Shown here in pieces: positions 1-6,645 of a stretch of DNA of 47,753 nucleotides. Under the pieces are notes generated by a model. It was not told the DNA's origin. It did no database searches and saw only the letters and a program-made list of their open reading frames with translations. This stretch comes from Oscillospiraceae bacterium. GTDB taxonomy: Bacteria > Bacillota > Clostridia > Oscillospirales > CAG-272. The stretch spans positions 1-47,753 of the forward strand of contig SVTI01000006.1 in assembly GCA_015063855.1 (NCBI GenBank), in the 5' to 3' direction. A program made the position numbers and the translations under genes. How positions within the stretch are numbered: position 1 is the first letter of the stretch; the number at the start of each line of letters is the position of its first letter.

Positions 1-2
1 TG

Positions 3-41
3 TATTTCCGCTGCTGCGGATACCACTATTATGAGGGTTAA
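3..41 (+). CDS. C-terminal tail of an unknown protein (cut by the window edge)
   Basis: Frame 3 reads 12 residues, YFRCCGYHYYEG, then a stop. The aromatic and Cys-rich ending looks more like a real C-terminus than the other two frames, but only this tail is visible. Its position just upstream of mobile-element genes suggests an element gene. No family can be assigned. Confidence 0.25.
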   Translation, partial: YFRCCGYHYYEG

Positions 42-130
42 ATCAACCATATTAAATCGCTGCCGCTGTCACCGCACTGCTGCCGTTGAGCGCCGCACCA
101 GCTGCCGTTGGCGACCGCCGATTGCATAAG

Positions 131-166
131 TCAACAATATTGGCAACTTTAGTTGAATATTGGCAA
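131..166. repeat. Two 11-bp direct repeats 20 bp apart with a flanking inverted pair
   Basis: AATATTGGCAA occurs at 136-146 and again at 156-166, exactly 20 bp apart, or about two helical turns. TCAAC at 131-135 and GTTGA at 152-156 form an inverted pair around the first copy. The arrangement resembles a regulator or accessory-protein binding site in the mobile element. No gene is seen on either strand here. Confidence 0.4.
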
Positions 167-225
167 ATTTACTCGTTTTTTTAACAAATATATAAATTGA
201 CTTGAAAAAAACCCCTCTAAGTTAG

Positions 226-270
226 GTAGTAGGTGAAGGACAACGGAAAGTCTTTCGCCTGCTACTTTTT
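226..270 (+). terminator. Strong rho-independent terminator
   Basis: A 16-bp stem runs from GTAGTAGGTGAAGGAC (226-241) to GTCTTTCGCCTGCTAC (250-265). It uses some G-U pairs and is followed directly by TTTTT. It probably ends the transcript of the mobile-element genes left of the window. Confidence 0.75.
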
Positions 271-446
271 ATATGCGGTAATCAGGCTTGTTCATTGACA
301 ACCGAATAATCATTCATCAAATACGTTACTATTGCTATTGTGATGAGCATAAGCCCGATAAGTGTTGCGCCATGATCTTTATTGAGAGCGATAGACAGCA
401 GCTTATAACATCGGTTAGCTACCGATGCGGCCATAACAAGCAATAG

Positions 447-615
447 GGACAATGATACTCCCGTCTAGCCACAGTCCGAGCGTGAAGCGTTTTCCGACGT
501 GAGCCGTCGCAGGCAATGGGGGCGGTTGTGTGAGAACCACACAAGGGTGAGATCCCCGTGGAGCTGATACGCTGTCAGCCGTTTGATGTTTCCCAATTCT
601 GATTCGGGGTGTCGA
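447..615. other. GC-rich block of consecutive hairpins; candidate structured RNA of the mobile element
   Basis: This block is clearly richer in G+C than its surroundings. Consecutive short stem-loops can be read on the plus strand: CGACG/CGTCG around TGAGC, TTGTGTG/CACACAA around AGAAC, a GGG/CCC hairpin, and CTGA/TCAG. An 83-codon minus-strand reading frame spans it, but its first part covers AT-rich sequence and I see no supporting ribosome binding site. I favour a non-coding RNA or transfer/replication site over a protein. I do not recognise a named RNA class. Confidence 0.35.
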
Positions 616-642
616 GGACAAATAGAATCTAATATATACAAA

Positions 643-683
643 AACTAACGGTAAAACTATGAACAATAGCTTTACCGTTAGTT
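643..683. terminator. Long perfect hairpin before the DUF3789 gene
   Basis: AACTAACGGTAAA (643-655) pairs perfectly with TTTACCGTTAGTT (671-683). An inner CTAT/ATAG pair extends the stem. The downstream T-run is poor, so it may be a bidirectional terminator or a mobile-element structural site. It separates the structured block from the small-gene operon. Confidence 0.5.
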
Positions 684-722
684 ATACATAAGTAAATTCA
701 GTTAAAAGAAAGGAAATTTAAA

Positions 723-824
723 ATGACAGGACTTTTATTATTTATAGGCGGAGCGATGTTAGGCGGTTTAGTAGGTGTATTTGTTATGTGCTTATTTCAA
801 ATCAATCGTGATGACAGAGATTGA
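723..824 (+). CDS. DUF3789-like small membrane protein
   Basis: This 33-residue protein begins MTGLLLFIGGAMLGGLVGVF and ends with the polar tail NRDDRD. It is a single glycine-rich membrane helix followed by a short charged tail. That is the pattern of the DUF3789 micro-proteins found in conjugative or mobilizable elements of Clostridia; the assignment is from memory of the pattern. AAAGG lies at a good distance before the ATG. Its TGA stop overlaps a possible TTG start of the next gene, so the two are probably co-translated. The function is unknown. Confidence 0.6.
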   Translation: MTGLLLFIGGAMLGGLVGVFVMCLFQINRDDRD

Positions 825-841
825 AGGTATCGTTATATCAA

Positions 842-1372
842 ATGAATAATTCATTCAATAGAGGAGAAATGTATTACGCATACTTTGGTTATGGGATAGG
901 TTCAGAACAAAGCGGTTACCGTCCCGTTCTCATCATTCAAAATGATATCGGTAATAAAGAAAGTAATACAGTCATTGTAGCTGCAATTTCAAGCCGCACA
1001 CGAGATAAAGCAAATATCCCTACACATTACTTGCTTGAAGCAGAAGGTGGACTTGAAACACCTTCTATTGTTCTTTTAGAGCAAATTCGCACCATAGATA
1101 AACAAAGATTGAAAAAATATATAGGGAAAATAGATTCTCAACAGCAAATGGGTATAAATTTTGTCTTAGCAATCAGCTTGGGATTGCTTGATCCTATAAG
1201 CAGAAGCGTACAGTTACATATCTGTGATCTATGTATCAATCATTTCTTTAAGAATGATAAATATGAGTTACGGAAAATAAACACGAAATTAGATTATGGC
1301 TGTAATTGTGTATTCTGTAACTATCATAAAGGACATTACTACAAAATCACACAAAAATACGGTAATAACTAA
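842..1372 (+). CDS. MazF/PemK-family toxin with a Cys-rich C-terminal extension
   Basis: The N-terminal ~115 residues match the MazF/PemK endoribonuclease fold. Hallmarks are RGEMYYA, GSEQSGYRPVLIIQND, the AAISSRT strand, and the TIDKQRL motif near the end of the domain. MazF toxins cleave mRNA. About 60 extra residues follow, with a CxxC pair (ICDLC) and a CxCxxC group (CNCVFC) before YHKGHYY, suggesting a small zinc-binding tail. No antitoxin is adjacent; the neighbours are a micro-membrane protein and a small unknown ORF. This fits stand-alone PemK proteins carried on mobile elements. I chose the ATG at 842; a TTG at 821 overlapping the previous stop is also possible and would add seven residues. 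Confidence 0.8.
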   Translation: MNNSFNRGEMYYAYFGYGIGSEQSGYRPVLIIQNDIGNKESNTVIVAAISSRTRDKANIPTHYLLEAEGGLETPSIVLLEQIRTIDKQRLKKYIGKIDSQQQMGINFVLAISLGLLDPISRSVQLHICDLCINHFFKNDKYELRKINTKLDYGCNCVFCNYHKGHYYKITQKYGNN

Positions 1373-1383
1373 GGAGTAATAAT

Positions 1384-1554
1384 ATGAATTCAATATATGA
1401 AATCAATCGTACCGTAAATAATGATAATTCAGTTGATACCCTGTATATTGTTGACGGTAAAAAAATAATGGTAAAAAGCCAATTTGGTGATAGTCCGTAT
1501 GTTTCGGTCCTCAAAGATATAATAAAAGCTTCTGCGACAAATGAATTCGCATAA
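1384..1554 (+). CDS. Small mobile-element protein (56 aa), possibly TnpW-like
   Basis: An ATG preceded by AAGGAGTAATAAT opens a 56-residue protein ending in ATNEFA. The middle (LYIVDGKKIMVKSQFGDS) followed by a helix (VLKDIIKA) resembles the layout of short TnpW-type proteins: a beta-strand pair and then a helix. The similarity is weak and function is unknown. It begins 11 bases after the toxin gene and lies 81 bases before the recombinase, so the three are likely one transcript. Confidence 0.55.
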   Translation: MNSIYEINRTVNNDNSVDTLYIVDGKKIMVKSQFGDSPYVSVLKDIIKASATNEFA

Positions 1555-1635
1555 TTGATTATACGATAACAAATATGGTAGAATTATCGCATGAACAATA
1601 TGTCATGTGGTTTTGCAAAATGAAGGAGGATAAAA

Positions 1636-3252
1636 ATGATAATGCAAGATACATATGATGTAGGAATTTACTGTAGACTTTCCAGAGATGACAAGAACGG
1701 AAATTTGGAGAGTATGAGTATTGCCAACCAACGGCAAATGCTCACAGACTATGTTTTTGAAAAGGGGTGGGCAATACACGATGTATACATAGATGACGGT
1801 TATTCCGGTACTAACTTTAACAGACCCGATTTTAACAGAATGATAAGCGATATAGAAATCGGAAAAATCAACTGTGTTGTTACAAAGGATTTATCACGTC
1901 TCGGACGTAACTATTCAAAGGTAGGGTATTATACCGATGAATTCTTTGTGGAAAACGGTATAAGATTCATTGCCGTCAATGACAGTTATGATTCACAACG
2001 AGAAGAAGAAAATGAAATAGCACCATTCAAGAATGTGTTGAATGAATGGTATCCAAGAGATATTTCAAAGAAGGTTCGACAGGTTAAAAAAAGTAATGCC
2101 CAACAAGGAAAATTTATGGGCAGTCAAGCTCCCTATGGGTACCGTAAATCTTCATTGGACAAGCATATACTTGAAATCGATCCTTATGCTGCAGCTGTAA
2201 TGCGCCGCATATTTGCAGAATTTGCTGCAGGGGACAGTGCAAGGAAAATAGCAGAACGATTGAATTCAGAAGGTATTGATTCACCTCGTTTCTATTTTTC
2301 ACAGTTTCCCGGCGGACAACATCCAAAACCAAGTGATAATAACCATTGGGGAAGCGGGTCTATTATGCAGATGCTTCGCAATCAGGTGTATATTGGAAAC
2401 ATGGTGCAAGGGAAACGCCGTATTGCTTCATTTAAGACAAAGAAATGCGTAACCGTATCTCCCGACCGTTGGATCGTTGTAGAAGGTACACACGAGCCTT
2501 TGATAGATATTGACACATGGAAACTTGTACAACATAGATTGGATAACAAAATGCATCGTGGTCGCAGAATGGATACAGGAAAAGATGTTGCCTTGTTTGC
2601 AGGTATATTAAGATGTGCAGATTGCGGTTCTAATCTTTCTCATACCGCCAAGGTGACACAAAATAATACCGTTGGGTATTATAGGTGCAGCCGTTATTTA
2701 AACAACGGAAAAACAGCCTGTACAACTCATTCTATAAAAGAATCTGTTTTGTCTGCGTTTGTTTTAAATGATATTCGTTATCATGCTAAATTAGCTCAGG
2801 CTGAACACAAACTTTTGGCACAAGAGCTTTCTGAAATGATTAACAGAAACGGTGTTGCTGAAAAGAGAGAGTTGAGTGTCAGAATCGATGAACTGCAATC
2901 GAGACTGAGTACAATTGATAAAAACATCAAATCGTTATACGAGGACAAATGTTCCGGAAAGTTACCTGAAAACGTGTTCGATTCGCTCATGGCAAGTTAT
3001 ATTGATGAGCAAAAGGAAATATCGTCAAAAAAGACCGCATTGGAAGAAAGTATTGCTAAATATCAAAAAGCCGATGATGGTATAGAAAAATGGCTTGGGC
3101 TTGTAGAACAATACAAAGATATTAAGCAGCTTACAAGAGCGATAGTTTTCTTATTGATAGACCATATTGAAATCGGTAGTGTTCCCAAGCAAGAAGACGG
3201 AGTACAGGAAATAAAAATCTATTATCGTTTTATAGGAAATCTATTAAATTAG
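1636..3252 (+). CDS. Large serine recombinase (site-specific integrase of the mobile element)
   Basis: The 538-residue protein has an N-terminal resolvase domain with nucleophile Ser16 in YCRLSRDD. The GYSGTNFNRPDF, TKDLSRLGRNYSKVGYYTDEF and PFKNVLNEWYPRDISKKVR blocks follow. A recombinase domain (about 160-300) and a zinc ribbon with Cys327, Cys330, Cys351 and Cys362 come next, then a coiled-coil segment near 400-480. This is the architecture of TnpX/large serine integrases that excise and insert mobilizable elements through a 2-bp crossover. The ATG follows GAAGGAGG. It is the last gene of the element, so the attachment junction should lie in the next ~100 bp. Confidence 0.93.
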   Translation: MIMQDTYDVGIYCRLSRDDKNGNLESMSIANQRQMLTDYVFEKGWAIHDVYIDDGYSGTNFNRPDFNRMISDIEIGKINCVVTKDLSRLGRNYSKVGYYTDEFFVENGIRFIAVNDSYDSQREEENEIAPFKNVLNEWYPRDISKKVRQVKKSNAQQGKFMGSQAPYGYRKSSLDKHILEIDPYAAAVMRRIFAEFAAGDSARKIAERLNSEGIDSPRFYFSQFPGGQHPKPSDNNHWGSGSIMQMLRNQVYIGNMVQGKRRIASFKTKKCVTVSPDRWIVVEGTHEPLIDIDTWKLVQHRLDNKMHRGRRMDTGKDVALFAGILRCADCGSNLSHTAKVTQNNTVGYYRCSRYLNNGKTACTTHSIKESVLSAFVLNDIRYHAKLAQAEHKLLAQELSEMINRNGVAEKRELSVRIDELQSRLSTIDKNIKSLYEDKCSGKLPENVFDSLMASYIDEQKEISSKKTALEESIAKYQKADDGIEKWLGLVEQYKDIKQLTRAIVFLLIDHIEIGSVPKQEDGVQEIKIYYRFIGNLLN

Positions 3253-3267
3253 AAATAGAAAAAGACA

Positions 3268-3289
3268 TTTTCAAATGAATGAAAATGCC
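3268..3289 (+). terminator. Hairpin after the recombinase gene
   Basis: CATTTTCA and TGAAAATG form an 8-bp stem around AATGAA just beyond the recombinase stop. Only a short weak T stretch follows. It is a probable terminator, or part of the element end. Confidence 0.4.
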
Positions 3290-3361
3290 TTTAACTCGAT
3301 AGTCACAACCTCATCCGACCAAAGATTCGTTGTGTACTACCGAAGTACCTATAAATGAATA

Positions 3362-3390
3362 TAACCAACGACCCATATGAGTCGTTGGTT
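3362..3390 (-). terminator. Hairpin terminator of the tRNA-Ser gene
   Basis: AACCAACGAC and GTCGTTGGTT form a perfect 10-bp stem starting three bases beyond the encoded CCA of the tRNA, read on the minus strand. It is followed by ATATTCATTT, a weak T tail. Confidence 0.55.
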
Positions 3391-3392
3391 AT

Positions 3393-3484
3393 TGGCGGAG
3401 AAGGAGAGATTCGAACTCTCGAACGGCTTATGACCGTTACACGATTTCCAATCGTGCGCGCTCGACCAGCTACGCGACTTCTCC
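3393..3484 (-). tRNA. tRNA-Ser (anticodon GGA)
   Basis: Read on the minus strand, the acceptor GGAGAAG pairs with CTTCTCC. A G discriminator and an encoded CCA follow. The anticodon stem is CACGA/TCGTG with loop TTGGAAA, giving anticodon GGA for UCC/UCU serine codons. A long variable arm (AACGG/CCGTT) is present, as expected for a class II tRNA, and the T-arm GAGAGTTCGAATCTCTC is intact. It sits next to the right end of the mobile element. Confidence 0.97.
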
Positions 3485-3531
3485 ATATAATACTTTGGGA
3501 ACGCTGTCCGATCCCTTGTATCTATTAAATT

Positions 3532-3558
3532 CGGGTAACTGCATCACACAGCTACCCG
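3532..3558 (-). other. Hairpin in the 5' leader of tRNA-Ser
   Basis: CGGGTAACTG (3532-3541) pairs with CAGCTACCCG (3549-3558) with one G-U. It lies between the predicted transcription start and the mature tRNA, giving an unusually structured leader of about 70 nt. Confidence 0.45.
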
Positions 3559-3561
3559 ACT

Positions 3562-3589
3562 ATTATACCACATTTTTTCTATTTGTCAA
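3562..3589 (-). promoter_or_regulatory. Promoter of tRNA-Ser
   Basis: On the minus strand TTGACA (3584-3589) and TATAAT (3562-3567) are perfect boxes separated by 16 bp. The start would fall near 3555, just at the leader hairpin. Confidence 0.8.
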
Positions 3590-3621
3590 TAGTTTTTTGA
3601 AATAAATTTCAGAAAAACCGA

Positions 3622-4272
3622 TTAATTTTTATCTACTACAAGGAAGGATGCAAGGTTTTTTCTCTTGATAGCTGTAGATATGTTTGACAGATATTTTAAA
3701 AAGGTTTTGTTATTATATGCTACATTACCTGCTGTAAGTCTGCGTGCACAGGCAAAGAGTATCTCCTCACGCGCCTCCACATCCAAAGAACCGAGAAGGC
3801 TTTGGGCTAATTTGCAGTCCTTTTCGGTAAGCTTGAGTGTTCCGTACTCCTTCTTGAGATAATCGCAGAAGAGAGCGTTTAGATACACTATATTATAAAT
3901 ATTGAAGCTTGCGGAAACCTCATCCTTGTCGCGGGTATTGCAATAGGTTTCGATGAGCCAACGGATATCATCCTCGTTATATTCGTTGCACAAGGTGTTC
4001 TCATAATAAAGGTTGAGAATATAACTCTTTAGTCCCATATAACCATGAAGCATGGAAGGCTCAGAAAGGGGATATTGCATCTCAAGTAGAGCGCTTTCCT
4101 CTTTTTCGATGCGCTTGATTGCTGTCATGATGTCCCTGTCTAAAGTGTCGTTATAAGCCTTGTTGTCTGTACTAACCCTGATTTTTTTGTTTTTTGCCAG
4201 TAAGCCAAGCATGTCCATAAGGTGCATTTTCATTGGCTTGGGTTTGTTTTGCGTAGATCTTTCAGTTGCCAT
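3622..4272 (-). CDS. Conserved-looking hypothetical protein (216 aa)
   Basis: The product is soluble, mostly helical and charged, with no signal peptide or membrane segment. A positively charged start (ATERSTQNKPKPMKMHLMD) leads into helices around IMTAIKRIEKEESALLE and a C-terminal half rich in short helices. I do not recognise a family. The nearest Shine-Dalgarno (TGAGG) is unusually far from the ATG at 4272, so one of the nearby in-frame ATGs (Met14, 16, 19 or 21) could be the real start. It is divergent from the thrS transcription unit. Confidence 0.65.
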   Translation of the reverse strand: MATERSTQNKPKPMKMHLMDMLGLLAKNKKIRVSTDNKAYNDTLDRDIMTAIKRIEKEESALLEMQYPLSEPSMLHGYMGLKSYILNLYYENTLCNEYNEDDIRWLIETYCNTRDKDEVSASFNIYNIVYLNALFCDYLKKEYGTLKLTEKDCKLAQSLLGSLDVEAREEILFACARRLTAGNVAYNNKTFLKYLSNISTAIKRKNLASFLVVDKN

Positions 4273-4298
4273 AGTTGCCGATTTTGTTCCTCAATGTC

Positions 4299-4327
4299 TT
4301 GACAAGCGTCAATTAAAATGTTATAAT
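4299..4327 (+). promoter_or_regulatory. Promoter of the thrS T-box transcript
   Basis: TTGACA (4299-4304) and TATAAT (4322-4327) are both consensus with a 17-bp spacer. The expected start near 4334 gives a leader of about 400 nt that contains the T-box. Confidence 0.8.
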
Positions 4328-4419
4328 AACAAAAACATAATTAATTTTATCATGTTTTTGAAAAAAAGTCAAGAAACATTCATAAAAAATCTTTTAGTTT
4401 TTTAATAAAGGGACATGTC

Positions 4420-4613
4420 CTTATATGTGGCTTGGTACAGAGAGCGGGGTCATTGGCTGAAAGCACCGTCGGAAAGCGCTTTAAGGGTACCACCCGAGGT
4501 TTAATTGCATAGTGTACCAAATGAGTTAAAGGCTCGGGTGGAACCGTGCGGATAATTTTAGTATTTTCCTCACCCCGACAAAGATGTTGTATCTTTGCGG
4601 AGTGAGATTTTTT
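4420..4613 (+). promoter_or_regulatory. Threonine T-box riboswitch with terminator
   Basis: The leader carries the stem I AGAGAG motif near 4438-4444 and the conserved T-box GGGTGGAACCGTGCGG at 4536-4551, whose TGGA bulge would pair with the 3' end of uncharged tRNA. ACC threonine codons lie at 4489-4491 and 4492-4494 in the expected specifier area; which one is read cannot be settled by eye. The intrinsic terminator is the stem 4569-4606, CTCACCCCG..CAAAGA with TCTTTG..GTGAG, followed by six T. Stem I appears short. Known family behaviour: uncharged tRNA-Thr stabilises the antiterminator and turns thrS on. Confidence 0.9.
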
Positions 4614-4700
4614 AATATATAGGAAATTACTTCATTTCGTGTGAGTTGTTCGCACTTCAGAAATGGGCGAAATTTGGTGCGCCCGGCGGCGCTTTTTATT
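4607..4700. repeat. Dispersed intergenic repeat, copy 1
   Basis: 4607-4655 matches 26707-26755 with three transitions in 49 bases. It starts in the T-run of the T-box terminator. About 20 bases later comes a GC hairpin, GCGCC-CGGC-GGCGC, followed by TTTTTATTT. It lies in the leader of thrS, between the T-box terminator and the ribosome binding site. Confidence 0.75.
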
Positions 4701-4740
4701 TAATTAATAAATTTTACTTACAATATATTTGGAGGAAATC

Positions 4741-6633
4741 ATGAAAACAGCTTATGATGTTTTAAAAGAAAAAGAGCTTATAACACGTGAAGTGTTAGCG
4801 GCAGAGGTTGACGGTAAGGTTGTTGATCTTACAACTGAGGTAGAGGAGACGGCAGCTGTTGTTCCCGTTACCTTTGAGACTCTTGAGGGTAAGAAGGTAT
4901 TCTGGCATACCGCATCCCATGTTCTCGCTCAGGCAGTTAAGCGTCTCTATCCCGAGGCTAAGCTTGCTATCGGTCCCGCCGTTGATAACGGCTTCTACTA
5001 TGATATCGATTCTGAGGTTCAGTTCACCCCTGCAGATCTTACCAAGATCGAGGGCGAAATGAAGAAGATAGTTAAGGAAAACCAGAAGCTTGAAAAGTTC
5101 GTTCTCCCCAGAGACGAGGCTCTCAAGCTCATGGAAGAGAAGGAAGAGCCCTATAAGGTAGAGCTTATCAACGATCTTCCCGAGGATGCAATAATTTCCT
5201 TCTATAAGCAGGGTGACTTTGTTGACCTCTGTGCAGGTCCTCACCTCTTCTCAACAGGTGCTATCAAGGCATATAAGCTCACCTCTGCTACCGGTGCATA
5301 CTGGAGAGGTGACTCTAACAGAAAGATGCTTACCAGAATCTACGGTACCGCATTCCCCAAGAAGGAAGAGCTTGCCGCATACCTTGAGCAGGTAGAGGAA
5401 GCTAAGAAGCGTGACCACAATAAGCTCGGACGTGAGCTTGAGCTCTTCACCACAAGTGAGCTCATCGGTCAGGGCTTGCCCATCCTTCTCCCCAAGGGTG
5501 CAAGGATCATTCAGCTTCTCCAGAGATTTGTAGAGGACGAGGAGCAGAAGCGCGGCTGGCAGCTTACAAAGACACCTCTCATGGCAAAGAGCGATCTCTA
5601 TAAGGTATCGGGTCACTGGGATCATTATCTTGACGGTATGTTCGTTTTAGGTGATCCTACAGACGAGACCAAGGAATGCTTTGCTATGCGTCCCATGACC
5701 TGCCCCTTCCAGTATCAGGCATATCTTAACAGAGCACGCTCTTACCGTGATCTTCCCTTAAGATATAACGAGACCTCCACACTCTTCCGTAACGAGGATT
5801 CGGGCGAAATGCACGGTCTTATCCGTGTTCGTCAGTTCACAATCTCCGAGGGTCACCTTATGTGTACTCCCGAGCAGCTTGAGGATGAGTTCAGAGGATG
5901 TCTCGAGCTTTGCGTATTTATGCTTAAGACACTTGGTCTTTATGAGGATGTAAGCTACCGATTCTCACAGTGGGATCCCGACAACAGAGAAAAGTATATA
6001 GGTACCGAGGAGCAGTGGAATGAGGCTCAGGGTATGATGAAGACTATCCTTGACGACCTTGGTATCGACTATAAGATCGGTATCGGTGAGGCGGCATTCT
6101 ACGGTCCCAAGCTTGATATTCAGATCAAGAATGTTCACGGTAAGGAGGATACCCTCATCACCATTCAGATCGACCAGATGCTTGCAGAAAAGTTTGGAAT
6201 GGAATATACCGACCGTGACGGTACAAAGAAGAATCCCTGCATTATTCACAGAACCTCTATCGGCTGCTACGAGAGAACCCTTGCTCTCCTTATCGAGAAG
6301 TATGCAGGTGCATTCCCCCTCTGGCTTGCTCCCGAGCAGGTTAGAATCTTCCCCATCGCAGACAGACACAACGATTATTCCTTCGAGCTTCGTGACAAGC
6401 TTCGCGCTCTCGGTATGCGCGTAGAGGTTGACGACCGTAACGAGAAGGTTGGTTACAAGATCCGTGAAGCAAGACTTCAGAGAATCCCCTATATGCTCAC
6501 CATCGGTGATAACGAGGTAGCAGAGGGTACGGTTTCTGTCCGTGCAAGAGGTGAAAACGGTGATCTCGGTTCTATGACGGTCGATGCAATGATCGAGAGA
6601 TTTGTTGAAGAAATCGAAACCAAAAAAATATAA
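4741..6633 (+). CDS. thrS: Threonyl-tRNA synthetase
   Basis: This cytosolic class II synthetase charges tRNA-Thr. A short TGS-like segment (DVLKEKELITREVLAAEVDG) is followed by the editing SAD domain (WHTASHVLAQAVKRLYPEAK, later HLFSTGAIK). The catalytic core has MRPMTCPF, HGLIRVRQF and IHRTSIGCYERTLALLIE, supplying the zinc Cys-His-His. The C-terminal anticodon-binding domain starts near QVRIFPIADRH. The start is the ATG at 4741, 7 bases after GGAGG; a TTG at 4729 overlaps that ribosome site and is unlikely. The TGS domain lacks about 15 N-terminal residues present in the usual family. A T-box controls transcription, and an ADP-ribosylglycohydrolase gene follows after 12 bases. Confidence 0.98.
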   Translation: MKTAYDVLKEKELITREVLAAEVDGKVVDLTTEVEETAAVVPVTFETLEGKKVFWHTASHVLAQAVKRLYPEAKLAIGPAVDNGFYYDIDSEVQFTPADLTKIEGEMKKIVKENQKLEKFVLPRDEALKLMEEKEEPYKVELINDLPEDAIISFYKQGDFVDLCAGPHLFSTGAIKAYKLTSATGAYWRGDSNRKMLTRIYGTAFPKKEELAAYLEQVEEAKKRDHNKLGRELELFTTSELIGQGLPILLPKGARIIQLLQRFVEDEEQKRGWQLTKTPLMAKSDLYKVSGHWDHYLDGMFVLGDPTDETKECFAMRPMTCPFQYQAYLNRARSYRDLPLRYNETSTLFRNEDSGEMHGLIRVRQFTISEGHLMCTPEQLEDEFRGCLELCVFMLKTLGLYEDVSYRFSQWDPDNREKYIGTEEQWNEAQGMMKTILDDLGIDYKIGIGEAAFYGPKLDIQIKNVHGKEDTLITIQIDQMLAEKFGMEYTDRDGTKKNPCIIHRTSIGCYERTLALLIEKYAGAFPLWLAPEQVRIFPIADRHNDYSFELRDKLRALGMRVEVDDRNEKVGYKIREARLQRIPYMLTIGDNEVAEGTVSVRARGENGDLGSMTVDAMIERFVEEIETKKI

Positions 6634-6645
6634 AGGAGCTAAACA

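Noticed and set aside
415-666. 83-codon minus-strand frame across the GC-rich block as a protein gene
   Set aside because: Its first third is translated AT-rich intergenic sequence including a terminator-like hairpin, and no ribosome site precedes it. The local structure argues for RNA or a DNA site instead.
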